Counted from the first letter of the stretch, positions 20,814 to 32,949 are shown. The stretch: DNA of 64,000 bases from Corticimicrobacter populi (GCF_003123725.1 NZ_QETA01000004.1:1-64000); one strand, 5' to 3'. The notes: generated from the letters alone by a model not told the origin. Numbers and translations: made by a program.

Positions 20814-20866
20814 TGCGGGACCGTGCAGAAACGTGTTGCCGAATGGCCGGCGGCGATGCGCAAAGG

Positions 20867-20925
20867 AAGACGCCTGTGGCGTTTTTCACTGGGGATGGCA
20901 CGAAGGACTCTGTGTCCACCGTGCC
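20867..20925 (+). promoter_or_regulatory. tandem hairpins in the ftsA-ftsZ leader
   Basis: Two stem-loops lie in the 171-bp gap before ftsZ. The first (AAGACGCC at 20867-20874 with GGCGTTTT at 20878-20885, one G-T pair, 3-base loop) ends in a T run and resembles an intrinsic terminator. The second pairs GGCACG (20897-20902) with CGTGCC (20920-20925) and GGAC with GTCC inside, around a 5-base loop. They could reduce read-through from ftsA or shape an ftsZ leader. Confidence 0.45.
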
Positions 20926-20984
20926 GATAGCAAGTAGTTGGCCGTCAGGAGATTTGATTATTTCGACTTTGTGAGGGAGTCACT

Positions 20985-22154
20985 ATGATGAACTTTGAAA
21001 TGCTGGACAACAATACGAAGGGCACCGTGATCAAGGTAGTCGGGGTCGGCGGTGCCGGTGGCAACGCGATCTCGCACATGATGCGTGGTGGTGTGGGTGG
21101 CGTCGATTTCGTGTGCGCCAATACCGATGCGCAGGCACTGGTTGCCAGCGGTGCGCCGGTGCAGATTCGCCTCGGCCGTACCGGCTTGGGTGCCGGTGCC
21201 AAGCCCGAACAGGGCCGTGCCGCAGCAGAAACGGCACGCGAGGAAATCCGTGCGGCGCTCAATGGTGCGCATATGGTGTTCATTACTGCCGGCATGGGTG
21301 GCGGTACGGGTACCGGTGCAGCACCTGTCGTGGCCGAAGTCGCCAAGGAACTGGGCATCCTGACCGTGGGTGTGGTCACCAAGCCGTTCTGCTTCGAGGG
21401 CAGCAAGCGCATGCGTCTGGCCGAAGAGGGTATCAATGATCTGTCGCGTCATGTGCATTCGCTGATCGTGGTGCTCAACGAGAAGCTGTATGACCTGATG
21501 GATGAGGATGCGACCCAGGAAGACTGCTTCAAGAGCGCGGACGACGTGCTGCACAATGCCTGCGCCGGGATCGCCGAGATCATCAATGTCGAAGGCAATG
21601 TGAACGTCGACTTCGAGGACGTGAAGACCATCATGGGCGAGCAGGGCCAGGCGATGATGGGCACTGCCGTGGCCAAGGGTCAGGATCGTGCCAAGGTGGC
21701 GGCCGAGCAGGCAATTGCGTGCCCGCTGCTGGAAGGCATCGACCTCAATGGTGCGCGTGGCGTGCTGGTCAACATCACGGCAAGCCGTTCGCTTAAGATG
21801 CGCGAAACCCGCGAAATCATGGACACCATTCGCGTACATGCCTCCGAGGATGCCACCGTGATCTTCGGTACGGCCTACGACGAAAGCATGGGCGATGACC
21901 TGCGTGTGACCGTGGTCGCGACGGGGCTGGGCCGTGCGGTATCGCGCCCGCAGCTGGTGCATGATGTCGAAACGGCAGTGCGTACCGGTACCGACGATAT
22001 GCCGGTGGCGCAGCAACCGCAAGGTGGCCTGGAAATCCCGACCGTGATCCGCATGCGCGAGCGTGGCCAGGCAACTGCCCAGGTGCGCGCCATGGAAACG
22101 GCTGGCATGGACCATTTCGACATTCCGGCCTTCCTGCGCAAGCAGGCGGATTGA
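20985..22154 (+). CDS. ftsZ: cell division GTPase FtsZ
   Basis: FtsZ is the tubulin-like GTPase that forms the division ring. The 389-residue protein has VGVGGAGGNAISHM, the tubulin signature GMGGGTGTGAAPVVAE, GVVTKPF, the T7 catalytic loop region NVDFEDVKTIMGEQGQAMMG, and an acidic, variable linker. It ends in DHFDIPAFLRKQAD, the C-terminal peptide that binds FtsA and ZipA. GAGGGAG precedes the ATG at 20985. The 171-bp gap from ftsA suggests separate regulation. Confidence 0.98.
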   Translation: MMNFEMLDNNTKGTVIKVVGVGGAGGNAISHMMRGGVGGVDFVCANTDAQALVASGAPVQIRLGRTGLGAGAKPEQGRAAAETAREEIRAALNGAHMVFITAGMGGGTGTGAAPVVAEVAKELGILTVGVVTKPFCFEGSKRMRLAEEGINDLSRHVHSLIVVLNEKLYDLMDEDATQEDCFKSADDVLHNACAGIAEIINVEGNVNVDFEDVKTIMGEQGQAMMGTAVAKGQDRAKVAAEQAIACPLLEGIDLNGARGVLVNITASRSLKMRETREIMDTIRVHASEDATVIFGTAYDESMGDDLRVTVVATGLGRAVSRPQLVHDVETAVRTGTDDMPVAQQPQGGLEIPTVIRMRERGQATAQVRAMETAGMDHFDIPAFLRKQAD

Positions 22155-22231
22155 ACTTAACGGTTCAGATCCGTTCCAACTCTCTCACTCGCCATCGCGT
22201 TGCGTCCCCCAGGCGCGGCGTGATGGCCGGG

Positions 22232-22263
22232 TTGTCGCGTCACGGCAGTAACGGCGCTACAAT
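22232..22263 (+). promoter_or_regulatory. putative lpxC promoter
   Basis: TACAAT at 22258-22263 is a good -10 box about 27 bases before the lpxC start. The best -35 candidate, TTGTCG at 22232-22237, is 20 bases away, which is long, so the -35 is uncertain. Confidence 0.4.
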
Positions 22264-22289
22264 CCGATTTTGCGTTTTTTACATTGCCC

Positions 22290-23213
22290 ATGTTTCGACA
22301 GCGCACTATCCAGAATATCGTTCGCACGACAGGTGTTGGCCTCCACTCCGGTCTTCGGGTCGAACTGGTGCTGCGTCCGGCCGCGCCGGACACCGGCATC
22401 GTGTTCCATCGCGTGGATCTGCCCGAGGTGGTGGATCTCCCCGCGCAGGCGCACATGGTGCACGATACGCGTCTGGCTTCCGTGCTGCAGCAGGGCAATG
22501 TGCGTGTTTCCACGGTCGAACACCTGATGTCGGCCCTGGCAGGTCTGGGCATTGATAACATCCATATCGACCTGACTGCCGAAGAAGTTCCCATCATGGA
22601 CGGCAGCGCCGGTACCTTCGTGTACCTGCTGCGTTCCGCCGGGCTGGTCGAGCAGTCGGCACCCAAGCGGTTCCTCAAGATTCTCAAACCGGTCGAAGTC
22701 CGCGAAGGCGAAGGCCCCAAGGCCAAGTGGGCGCGCCTGGAGCCCTACGACGGCTATGCTCTGAATTTTTCCATCGATTTTCGCCATCCGGCCATTGATT
22801 CGACCGCCAGCTTCGCCGAAATCGATTTCGCCCGGCATTCGTATGTGCGCGAAGTGGCGCGTGCGCGCACCTTCGGTTTCGTCAACGAAGTCGAGGCGCT
22901 GCGTTCGATGGGACTGGCCCGTGGCGGCAGTCTCGACAACGCCATCGTCATGGACGAATACCGTGTGCTCAATGCCGACGGGCTGCGTTACGAAGACGAG
23001 TTCGTCAAGCACAAGATTCTCGACGCGATCGGCGATCTGTATCTGATCGGCCACCCGCTGGTGGCGCGCTATGTCGCCAGCAAGTCCGGCCACGGCCTCA
23101 ACAACCAGCTGGCGCGTGCCGTGCTGGCGCGCCAGGATGCCTGGGAGCTTGTGTCCTATACATCCGATGAGAACGTCCCGGTGACTTTCCAGCGGGACTG
23201 GAAGTTCGCCTGA
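22290..23213 (+). CDS. lpxC: UDP-3-O-acyl-N-acetylglucosamine deacetylase LpxC
   Basis: LpxC is the zinc enzyme that commits to lipid A synthesis. The 307-residue protein opens [19 protein letters not shown]. Zinc ligands are visible: His78 in [12 protein letters not shown], His241 and Asp245 in [17 protein letters not shown], and the general-acid His268 in [12 protein letters not shown] 22290 is preferred to an in-frame TTG six bases earlier, because it gives the usual MFRQRTI start. As in many Proteobacteria it closes the dcw cluster. Confidence 0.96.
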   Translation: MFRQRTIQNIVRTTGVGLHSGLRVELVLRPAAPDTGIVFHRVDLPEVVDLPAQAHMVHDTRLASVLQQGNVRVSTVEHLMSALAGLGIDNIHIDLTAEEVPIMDGSAGTFVYLLRSAGLVEQSAPKRFLKILKPVEVREGEGPKAKWARLEPYDGYALNFSIDFRHPAIDSTASFAEIDFARHSYVREVARARTFGFVNEVEALRSMGLARGGSLDNAIVMDEYRVLNADGLRYEDEFVKHKILDAIGDLYLIGHPLVARYVASKSGHGLNNQLARAVLARQDAWELVSYTSDENVPVTFQRDWKFA

Positions 23214-23239
23214 TCCTGCGCGGGTCGGGTATGCAGCAA

Positions 23240-23256
23240 CCGGTGCCTGGCACCGG
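23240..23256. terminator. palindrome between convergent lpxC and DUF721 gene
   Basis: CCGGTGCCTGGCACCGG is an almost perfect 17-base palindrome in the 65-bp gap between two convergent genes. It has no T run, so it may be a Rho-dependent or 3'-end-stabilizing hairpin rather than a classic terminator. Confidence 0.35.
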
Positions 23257-23278
23257 ATCGTAGCCGGGCGAAGGCCTT

Positions 23279-23770
23279 TCAGGTCTTGTTTCCGGTGCCG
23301 TGATGCGTCAGCAGACGGGCCACGGCATCGGCCAGTTCTCCTGGCTGCAATTGGTCATGCAACTGCTGGAATGCATCCAGCGCCTGTGGCCCCAGGGGCG
23401 TGACCGATTTGGGGGGGCGAGACGCAGGATGCAGGACGGCCGTGAGGCCTGCCTGGACCTGTACGCGGATCTCGCCGACCTGCCATCCGCCTGCCTGCAG
23501 CTTCTGTGCAAGCGAAGGGGCCATCTGTCTGAGCTTGGCCGCATGTGCCGGGCCGGGTACGGCCAGGACCAGTTGCTGTGCATCGACGCGGGCAATGCGG
23601 ATGTCGGCACCGAAGCCGGTGGGCAGCAGTTGTGCCAGTGCCTGTTCGAGCCGCAGGTGATACTGCGCCATTGCCATGACATTGGCGGCGCGCTGGTCGT
23701 GGCCCAGCCAGCCGGTGACGGTATGGCCGGAAGAACGGGCAGGGAATCGGCCGGGAACACGACGGGTCAT
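23279..23770 (-). CDS. DUF721/DciA-like protein
   Basis: The 163-residue protein shows the DUF721 core: GHDQRAANVMAMAQYHLRLEQALAQLLP, then DIRIARVDAQQLVLAVPGPAHAAKLRQMAPSL and QVGEIRVQVQ. The family includes DciA, the helicase loader or operator that replaced DnaC in many bacteria. DciA members share the KH-like fold implied by this pattern, but assigning replication function from sequence alone is an inference. The gene faces lpxC and is divergent from the M23 gene with only 39 bp between starts. The same lpxC-DUF721-M23-secA order is common in Proteobacteria. Confidence 0.7.
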   Translation of the reverse strand: MTRRVPGRFPARSSGHTVTGWLGHDQRAANVMAMAQYHLRLEQALAQLLPTGFGADIRIARVDAQQLVLAVPGPAHAAKLRQMAPSLAQKLQAGGWQVGEIRVQVQAGLTAVLHPASRPPKSVTPLGPQALDAFQQLHDQLQPGELADAVARLLTHHGTGNKT

Positions 23771-23809
23771 GGATACAGTCAATATGAACAGAGTGCAGGA
23801 CAGGCAGGA

Positions 23810-24844
23810 ATGAAAATAGCGATGCGCATTAGCCGGTCTGGACGGGCCGGACGCTGGAAACTGAGCGGCATGCCGCTGGTGCTGGTCATGGCGCTGGCGC
23901 TTCTGGCTTCGGCCGCAGCCGGTGCGCTGTTGCAGCGTCACTATGATAAGCCAGTTCAGGTCGGTACGGGTTTGCGCTTCCAGGCGACCGAGGATCTGGG
24001 GCGTGATGCGTCGTTCGTGCGTGAAAATGTCAATTTGCTGGCAGCCCGGGTGGGTGTGCTGGAAGCCCAGTTGCTCAACATCGATGCCATGTCGCAGCGC
24101 GTGGCGCGCATGGCCGACATTCCCTATGTCAAGGTCGATGACCTGACGGCTGCGCCCCTCAGCGAGGGCCAGATCATGGATGAGCCGCCGATGGACTGGG
24201 AACACGCCGGTGCGGGTGATGGTCTGGATACCATCGATGGGATGGCTGCTAGCAATGGTGCAGAACGTTCTGCGCAGTCGCTGGGCCGGGAGCTGGACAG
24301 CCTGGTGGAGCGTCTGGATGTGCACAAGGACCGACTGGCGTTGTTCGAAGCCGCGCTGGCCTATCGCGAGGCGGATCGGGTGCGCCTGCCCACGACCATG
24401 CCGGTCAAGAATTATCCGTATCTCTCTTCTTCCTATGGCTGGCGTCGCAATCCGGTGACGGGGCGCTATGCCATGCACGAAGGTCTGGACTTTTCCGCGC
24501 CGCGTGAAACGCCCATCGTGGCTGCGGCCAGCGGCATGGTGATCGAGGCCGAGTTCAGCAGTGGCTACGGCAATATGGTCGTCATCGATCATGGTCATGG
24601 CCTGATTACGCGCTATGCGCATGCTTCCAAGCTGCTGGTCAAGCCGGGTGACTTGATCGAGCGCGGCCAGGAAATCGCCAAGGTCGGCTCTACCGGCCGC
24701 TCTACCGGCCCGCATCTGCACTTCGAAGTGCGGATGGCAGGGCAGCCGCTTGATCCCAAGCTGTTCCTGGCCGCTGCCGACAGCCCCGTGAAAATGGCGG
24801 ATGCCATCGGCATGGTGACGCCGGAAGCGGCTGCGCTGAATTGA
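23810..24844 (+). CDS. M23 family metallopeptidase, membrane-anchored
   Basis: The 344-residue protein has a basic N-terminus, one membrane helix (about residues 20-42), a periplasmic coiled-coil/linker section and a C-terminal LytM domain. The zinc ligands look intact: HEGLDFSAP (His and Asp) and HLHFEVR with both His, along with SSYGWRRNPVTGRYAMH and STGRSTGPH. Such proteins cut peptidoglycan cross-links or, when degenerate, activate amidases; this one has the full metal site, so activity is plausible. ATG 23810 has AGGA 9 bases upstream; ATG 23822 is an alternative. It is divergent from the DUF721 gene and lies 124 bp before secA. Confidence 0.82.
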   Translation: MKIAMRISRSGRAGRWKLSGMPLVLVMALALLASAAAGALLQRHYDKPVQVGTGLRFQATEDLGRDASFVRENVNLLAARVGVLEAQLLNIDAMSQRVARMADIPYVKVDDLTAAPLSEGQIMDEPPMDWEHAGAGDGLDTIDGMAASNGAERSAQSLGRELDSLVERLDVHKDRLALFEAALAYREADRVRLPTTMPVKNYPYLSSSYGWRRNPVTGRYAMHEGLDFSAPRETPIVAAASGMVIEAEFSSGYGNMVVIDHGHGLITRYAHASKLLVKPGDLIERGQEIAKVGSTGRSTGPHLHFEVRMAGQPLDPKLFLAAADSPVKMADAIGMVTPEAAALN

Positions 24845-24968
24845 CGCTACCGGCCGGCTGAGCCGTTAGCCCGTGCAGGCCTCCCGATGGGCCTGCAACG
24901 AAGCCCTCCCTGGTTGCGGTACACTGGTGTGTTTTCTGCGATCATCCGCCAACTACATCGAAGCCAGC

Positions 24969-27710
<2,742 letters not shown>

Positions 27711-27777
27711 AAACCATCGCGACAAGATGGCTTCATAAAAAAAACAATAATGGCAACACTGTTTTCAGTGAATGATG

Positions 27778-27806
27778 AATGGGAGGCGAAAGCCTCCCAT
27801 TTTTTA
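27778..27806 (+). terminator. secA terminator
   Basis: AATGGGAGGC (27778-27787) pairs perfectly with GCCTCCCATT (27792-27801) around a GAAA tetraloop and is followed by TTTT. It is a strong intrinsic terminator. Confidence 0.9.
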
Positions 27807-27821
27807 TGCGTGCCACAAGGG

Positions 27822-27971
27822 ATGAATAATTTTGGAATCGATGCGACCGCAGGTGCGGCCGGTCTGGCTTGGAGGCCTATGGGTTTTATTTCATTCCTGA
27901 TGTTTTGCATGTTGGTGTGTGTGGTTTTCATGTGGTGGTCTTTGGTCGCGAATTTCCTGCCGTCTCATTGA
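27822..27971 (+). CDS. possible 49-residue single-helix membrane protein
   Basis: A short frame from ATG 27822 encodes an N-terminal polar part ([18 protein letters not shown]), one strongly hydrophobic helix (about residues 21-43, [20 protein letters not shown]) and a short tail. AAGGG sits immediately before the ATG, too close to be a good ribosome site. It lies alone between the secA terminator and the chemoreceptor gene. I recognise no family; it may be chance coding. Confidence 0.3.
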   Translation: MNNFGIDATAGAAGLAWRPMGFISFLMFCMLVCVVFMWWSLVANFLPSH

Positions 27972-28002
27972 TCACCCCCTTTGTGGCTATTGTTGTATTG
28001 CT

Positions 28003-29766
28003 ATGTTCAATCTGAAAAATATAAAACTGGGCAAGCTGCTCGGTCTCGGTTTTGCCTCCCTTATCGTATTGGCCCTGGCTCTGGCGCTGGTCGGGCGTGT
28101 GCAGTTGGATCGCCTGAGCGAAGAGATTGTGCTGCTGGAGACCGATCATCTCGCCAAGGTGGCATGGGTGCAGAAAATGTCTTCGAATCTCGATGGTGCC
28201 GCAATTGCCATCCGGAATATGTTGCTGACGTCCGATGTCCAGAAAATGGAAGCGGAAAAGCGCTGGTTTGAAAATGCCAGCGCAGAAAACATTGACCTCC
28301 TGAAAAAAATGGAGGCGACGATGCTGTCGGAACGGGGCAAGGAGCTGTTTGGCAAACTGACCCAGACGCGAGTTGTCTATCTGGAGATATTTCGCAGGTT
28401 GCTGACGCATGCCTTGGCGCAGGAGTCCTATCAAGGACGCAAGGTACTTGAGCAAGAGTTGCAGCCGGCACAGGCGGTCTATTTTGGTGTGCTTGAGCAG
28501 ATTGACCAGTATCAGCGGCAGAGAGTGTCCGACCTGGTGAATCTGGTCGAGGCCCAGGCTGCCTTGGCGAGCAGGATCATGCTGGCTCTGGCCCTGGCGG
28601 CAGCGCTGCTGGGGGCAGGGATTGCGTGGTGGATTACCCGTCGTATCAAGCGCCAGCTTGGCGGTGAGCCTGCCTATGCAGCGGAGATAGCCCAGCAGGT
28701 CGCCAACGGCAATCTGGCGATTCGGGTGCGGATCGAAGAGGGGGACGAGAGCAGTGTGCTGGCCGCGATGGAGTCCATGCGAGCCAATCTGGCCAGAATG
28801 GTCAATGATGTGCGGCGCAGCAGCGAATCGATTGCGACCGGTGCTCGCCAGGTCGCGGCCGGCAGTGCCGACCTGAGCCAGCGTACGGAAGCCCAGGCGG
28901 CCAATCTTGAACAGACTGCGGCCTCCATGGAGGAGATGAACTCAACCATTCGCCAGAATGCCGATACGGTGCATGCCGCTTCTGAACTGGCGAACCAGGC
29001 GAGTGCGACGGCCGCCCAGGGCGGCATGGTGGTGGGAAATGTGGTCGAAACCATGGGTGAAATCTCTACCAGTTCGCGCAAGATCAGCGACATCATCAGT
29101 GTGATTGACTCGATTGCATTCCAGACCAATATTCTTGCCTTGAATGCGGCGGTAGAGGCGGCCCGTGCAGGCGAGCAGGGGCGTGGTTTTGCTGTCGTGG
29201 CGGCAGAGGTGAGGACGTTGGCGCAGAAGTCCGCGCAGGCTGCGCGTGAAATCAAGGCATTGATCGAGGATAGTGTGTCGCGCGTGGAAACCGGGTCCCG
29301 TCTGGTGAGCGAGGCGGGCGTGACGATTGACCAGATCGTATCCCAGGCCGGTCGTGTGGCAGAACTGATCACGGAAATCGGTACTGCGACGCATGAGCAG
29401 ACACAAGGCATTTCCCAGGTCAGTGATGCGGTGAATCAACTGGATCAGGTCACGCAGCAAAATGCTGCCCTGGTCGAGGAGTCCACTGCGGCAGCCGGGA
29501 GCCTGCAGGATCAGGCGGCACAACTGGTACAACTTGTCAGTATCTTCAGGCTGGCAGAGGGGCAGTCTCCTGTTCAGGCGTTGGCTCCGCGACGTTCGGC
29601 TCCTGCAGCCCGACCTGTTGTACCATCTCATGCTGGTGCGCAGGCCAAGACGACAGTCTCGGAGCGCTCGCCCCGTGCCTCGGCCAAACTCGCTTCCCCT
29701 GCTGCATCCAAGGCAGGGGTGGCGTCCAATCCGGCAAGTGAAGATACGGATTGGGATACCTTCTGA
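28003..29766 (+). CDS. methyl-accepting chemotaxis protein (4-helix-bundle sensor)
   Basis: The 587-residue chemoreceptor has a membrane helix at about residues 10-32, a periplasmic helical sensor domain of the 4HB type to about 190, a second helix (about 195-215), a HAMP region and a long cytoplasmic signaling hairpin. The hairpin tip with [31 protein letters not shown] is the invariant CheA/CheW-binding site. The protein ends in DWDTF, close to the NWETF pentapeptide that tethers the CheR methyltransferase and CheB. No che genes are nearby, so it is an orphan receptor. The ligand cannot be told from sequence. Confidence 0.9.
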   Translation: MFNLKNIKLGKLLGLGFASLIVLALALALVGRVQLDRLSEEIVLLETDHLAKVAWVQKMSSNLDGAAIAIRNMLLTSDVQKMEAEKRWFENASAENIDLLKKMEATMLSERGKELFGKLTQTRVVYLEIFRRLLTHALAQESYQGRKVLEQELQPAQAVYFGVLEQIDQYQRQRVSDLVNLVEAQAALASRIMLALALAAALLGAGIAWWITRRIKRQLGGEPAYAAEIAQQVANGNLAIRVRIEEGDESSVLAAMESMRANLARMVNDVRRSSESIATGARQVAAGSADLSQRTEAQAANLEQTAASMEEMNSTIRQNADTVHAASELANQASATAAQGGMVVGNVVETMGEISTSSRKISDIISVIDSIAFQTNILALNAAVEAARAGEQGRGFAVVAAEVRTLAQKSAQAAREIKALIEDSVSRVETGSRLVSEAGVTIDQIVSQAGRVAELITEIGTATHEQTQGISQVSDAVNQLDQVTQQNAALVEESTAAAGSLQDQAAQLVQLVSIFRLAEGQSPVQALAPRRSAPAARPVVPSHAGAQAKTTVSERSPRASAKLASPAASKAGVASNPASEDTDWDTF

Positions 29767-29836
29767 GTGCATGGGTTTGTTCAATGCGGTGAGTGGTAGA
29801 CCGTTCACCGCAGGCGTATTCGGATAGGAGTGTCGC

Positions 29837-30928
29837 ATGCCTGTATCAGCCAATACCTCCCAGCATGAGGTGCATGGGCAAGGCCTGTTGCACATGAAGC
29901 CGGCGACGTGGCGATGGAGCCGTGCCATACGTGCCGCATTCTCCATCGGCTTGCCATTCGCTGTCGGGCTTGCGCTGGGTGACATCATGACGGGTATGTG
30001 GATCGCCATGGGATGCCTGATGATGGCGACTGGGGAGCGTTATGGCCCCTATCGCGAGGTTTGCCTGACGCTTGCCGTCTCTGCGCCGATTGGTGCGCTC
30101 GGTTACCTGGCAGGCTATCTGGGGCTGTTGCCGTGGTGGCTGGTAGTGCTGTTCATGGCGCTGATCGGGCTGGGGGCCGGCTTCTTGAACAGCCGGGGGC
30201 GCATGCTGTCGATCGGCACGCTGCAAACCCTGCTGGTCGCATCAATTGCCCTGGGTGTGCCGGCCATCGCGCCTTTCTGGGAACCTGCGGTGCTGTACCT
30301 GGTCGGTGCCGCTTTTTACGCATTGCTGTTGGGCGCAGAAATCCTGGTGCGTGGCTGGCATGCCCAGGATGTCTCTGAGACTGCTACGGTCGCTACTGCC
30401 GCGCCTGTGGCGGCTGCAACGTCATCTCGGCCTGAGACATCTGTCGGCGGGGCAGTGCAACAGGCGCTGGCGCTGGCGCTGGCGCTGTGCCTGGGCGTGG
30501 CCTACAGCGCTCGCTGGCTGGACAGTTCACCCCATTGGTTCTGGATTCCACTGACTGTCGGGCTGGTGATGAAGCCCGATTTTGGTTCCATCTATGACCG
30601 TGCCCTGCAGCGCATCATCGGTACAGTCGTGGGGGTGATCATCGGTGCCCTGGTTCTGGCTGTGGTGCCCAAGGGCTATCTGTTTGTGCTGATCATGGCA
30701 TTGCTGGCCGGTGTCCTGCCCTGGGCCATGCAGCGTTCGTACATTCTGCAGGCGGTTTTCCTGACGCCGCTGATCCTGATGCTGGTCGATGTGATCGTAC
30801 CCGGTACGGGCAGTGTGGATGACGCCCTGCAGCGTTTGCTCGATACCGTGATCGGTGGCGTCATTGTGATCCTGCTGGGTTGTTTGCCCTGGCGGCATGC
30901 CAGCCGGGTATCGAAAGCCCGGCCTTGA
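29837..30928 (+). CDS. FUSC-family inner-membrane protein
   Basis: This 363-residue protein has two halves of closely packed membrane helices (about residues 28-175 and 210-350), separated by a polar Ala/Thr-rich loop near 180-205. The second half has the FUSC-like signature region HWFWIPLTVGLVMKPDFGSIYDRALQRIIGTVVG, seen in the aromatic-acid/fusaric-acid efflux (AaeB/YccS) families. It lacks the long cytoplasmic domain of AaeB, so it belongs to the shorter FUSC-like group. Substrate is unknown. TAGGAGTG precedes the ATG; a hairpin (29785-29812) separates it from the chemoreceptor gene. It is convergent with mgtE. Confidence 0.75.
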   Translation: MPVSANTSQHEVHGQGLLHMKPATWRWSRAIRAAFSIGLPFAVGLALGDIMTGMWIAMGCLMMATGERYGPYREVCLTLAVSAPIGALGYLAGYLGLLPWWLVVLFMALIGLGAGFLNSRGRMLSIGTLQTLLVASIALGVPAIAPFWEPAVLYLVGAAFYALLLGAEILVRGWHAQDVSETATVATAAPVAAATSSRPETSVGGAVQQALALALALCLGVAYSARWLDSSPHWFWIPLTVGLVMKPDFGSIYDRALQRIIGTVVGVIIGALVLAVVPKGYLFVLIMALLAGVLPWAMQRSYILQAVFLTPLILMLVDVIVPGTGSVDDALQRLLDTVIGGVIVILLGCLPWRHASRVSKARP

Positions 30929-30943
30929 TCCTGCTTGACCGGC

Positions 30944-32407
30944 TCAGAGCAGGAACAGTGTCGCCAGCCCCAGGAAAATGAAAAACCCCAGCGAGTCGGT
31001 CGCGAACGTCAGCAATACTGACGAGCCCATGGCGGGATCCTTGCCGAAGCGGGCACGCAGCATGGGGACCAGCACGCCGATGGTAGTCCCCACCAGCATG
31101 TTGCAGACCATGGCTGCCATCATGACCAGCGCTACCGGGATCGACCGGGAAATCAGCCAGGCGAACAAGGCGGCACCGACACTGCCGCACAGGCCGACCA
31201 GCACGGTAATGGTCATTTCGCGCTTGACCAGTTGCCAGACGTTGTGACCGGTGATCCTGCCCATGGCCAGGGCACGGATGATCATGGTCATGGTCTGGTT
31301 GCCGGAGTTGCCACCAATGCCGGCAACGATCGACATCAGGAAGGCCAGCACCACGATGTGGCTGACGGTGTCTTCGAACTGCGAGGCCACGAATGCTGCC
31401 GTGGCTGCCGTACAGAGGTTGAGGAACAGCCAGGGGGCGCGGTTGCGCAACGCCATGCCGACTGGCGCGAAGATGTCCTCTTCCTGCATACCGGCACGTG
31501 ACAGGGCCTGTTCTTCGGAGTCTTCGCGGATCACGTCCACCACCTCGGAGATGGTGACGCGGCCGACCAGGCGACCCTGGTCATCGACCACAGGGGCTGA
31601 GACCAGATCGTAGCGTTCGAATGCCCGTGCCGCATCGGCATCGGAGTCGAGCGGACTGAGCGACAGATAGTCGGGACTCAGGACATCCTGTACCTTGGAC
31701 TTGAGATCTCCTACCAGCAGGCGCGAGAGCGACAGCGTGCCCTGCAGGCGACCCTGCCGGTCCACCACGAAAATCTGGTCGGTATGGTCTGGCAGTTCGC
31801 GCATGCGGCGCAGGTAGCGCAGCACGGCCTTGAGGGTGGTGTCCTCGCGCACCCGGACCATGTCGAAGTCCATGATGGCACCGACGCTGTCCTCGGGGTA
31901 GCCCATGGCCTCGATCAACTGGGCGCGCTCGTCTTCGGTCAGGCCCTTCTGGACCTCGGCCACCACGTCGGGCGGCAGGTCGGGCGCGAGGTCGGCCAGT
32001 TCGTCTGCATCGAGGGTTTCGGTCGCGGCCACCAGGTCCTGGCGGTCCATGGCCTCGATCAGCGATTCGCGAACCCAGTCATCGACTTCGAGCAGCACGT
32101 CGGCATCGTGTTCGGTGCCGACCAGTTGCCAAACGGCCTGGCGCTCGGTCTTGGGCAGGGACTCCAGGATAAAGGCGATGTCGGCGGGATGGAGGTCATC
32201 CAGCAGTGCCTTGATTTCGCTTTCGTGCTGGCGCTGGACCACGGACTCGACCAGACCGGCGCGTTCGTCGCCAGCTTCCTGACGGTGGACCAGATCAGAG
32301 ACCAGTTGCTGGCGGTGCAGCACATCCTGGATGCGTGTCAGTGCCTCTTGCGCATCCTCAGGGTCGAGGCGGCGCAACGGGCGGGTGATGATTTCTTCCT
32401 GCGTCAT
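30944..32407 (-). CDS. mgtE: magnesium transporter MgtE
   Basis: MgtE is a homodimeric Mg2+ channel gated by cytoplasmic Mg2+. The 487-residue protein has the N domain (DLHPADIAFILESLPKTERQAVWQL and the repeated LPPDVVAEVQKGLTEDER), two CBS domains (about residues 140-265, with LVSAPVVDDQGRLVGRVTISEVVDVI) and five C-terminal membrane helices with GGNSGNQTMTMIIRALAMG. Its start overlaps the end of the upstream thioesterase gene by 4 bases, so the two are cotranscribed. No magnesium-sensing leader is visible. Confidence 0.95.
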   Translation of the reverse strand: MTQEEIITRPLRRLDPEDAQEALTRIQDVLHRQQLVSDLVHRQEAGDERAGLVESVVQRQHESEIKALLDDLHPADIAFILESLPKTERQAVWQLVGTEHDADVLLEVDDWVRESLIEAMDRQDLVAATETLDADELADLAPDLPPDVVAEVQKGLTEDERAQLIEAMGYPEDSVGAIMDFDMVRVREDTTLKAVLRYLRRMRELPDHTDQIFVVDRQGRLQGTLSLSRLLVGDLKSKVQDVLSPDYLSLSPLDSDADAARAFERYDLVSAPVVDDQGRLVGRVTISEVVDVIREDSEEQALSRAGMQEEDIFAPVGMALRNRAPWLFLNLCTAATAAFVASQFEDTVSHIVVLAFLMSIVAGIGGNSGNQTMTMIIRALAMGRITGHNVWQLVKREMTITVLVGLCGSVGAALFAWLISRSIPVALVMMAAMVCNMLVGTTIGVLVPMLRARFGKDPAMGSSVLLTFATDSLGFFIFLGLATLFLL

Positions 32408-32820
32408 GGGGCGATCGACTCCAGCGGTGGCAGGGGACGTCGCTGACGGCTGTCGTCGGTGGCGACATAGGTCAGCGTGGCTTCCGTGACCTGAACAATG
32501 CTGCCGTCCTGGCGCTGTGCATAGACCTCGACCTCGACCGTGATCGAGGTGGTACCCGTACGGATGACGTCGGCATAGAAACTGAGCAGGTCGCCGACGA
32601 ATACCGGCTGGCGAAACTGGATGGCATTGACGGCGACGGTGGCCACCCGCCCGCGCGCGCGGCGGTAGGCCGGGATGGCACCCGCGATGTCGAGCTGGGC
32701 CATGATCCAGCCACCGAATACGTCGCCGTGGAAGTTGGCGTCGGTCGGCATGGGCATCATGCGTAACACGGGGTCACGGTCGGCGGGCAGGACAGTTCGG
32801 GATTCGCTGGCAGCAGTCAT
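32404..32820 (-). CDS. acyl-CoA thioesterase, YciA-like hotdog protein
   Basis: The 138-residue single-hotdog protein has MPMPTDANFHGDVFGGWIMAQLDIAGA, the acyl-CoA thioesterase signature with the catalytic Asp in the GDVFGGW/MAQLD helix, and VNAIQFRQPVFVGDLLSFYADV. YciA-type enzymes hydrolyse a broad range of acyl-CoAs in the cytoplasm. The gene is coupled to mgtE by an overlap, a pairing without an obvious functional link. Confidence 0.85.
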   Translation of the reverse strand: MTAASESRTVLPADRDPVLRMMPMPTDANFHGDVFGGWIMAQLDIAGAIPAYRRARGRVATVAVNAIQFRQPVFVGDLLSFYADVIRTGTTSITVEVEVYAQRQDGSIVQVTEATLTYVATDDSRQRRPLPPLESIAP

Positions 32821-32917
32821 GGCCGACTCCGGTATCGAGGGCGGGCAGGCCCACCACGCGTGGCCTGCTCCTGTATTGGGCAGCCCATCATTTTAACCGA
32901 GCCGATAGGTCAATTCC

Positions 32918-32949
32918 ATGAAAGAAAATGCACGCCATAAGGCGTGCAT
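32918..32949 (-). terminator. terminator of the downstream dctP copy
   Basis: On the minus strand ATGCACGCC pairs with GGCGTGCAT around a 4-base loop (plus-strand arms 32928-32936 and 32941-32949) and is followed by TTTTCTTTC. It ends transcription from the dctP gene at 33049-34044. Confidence 0.8.
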
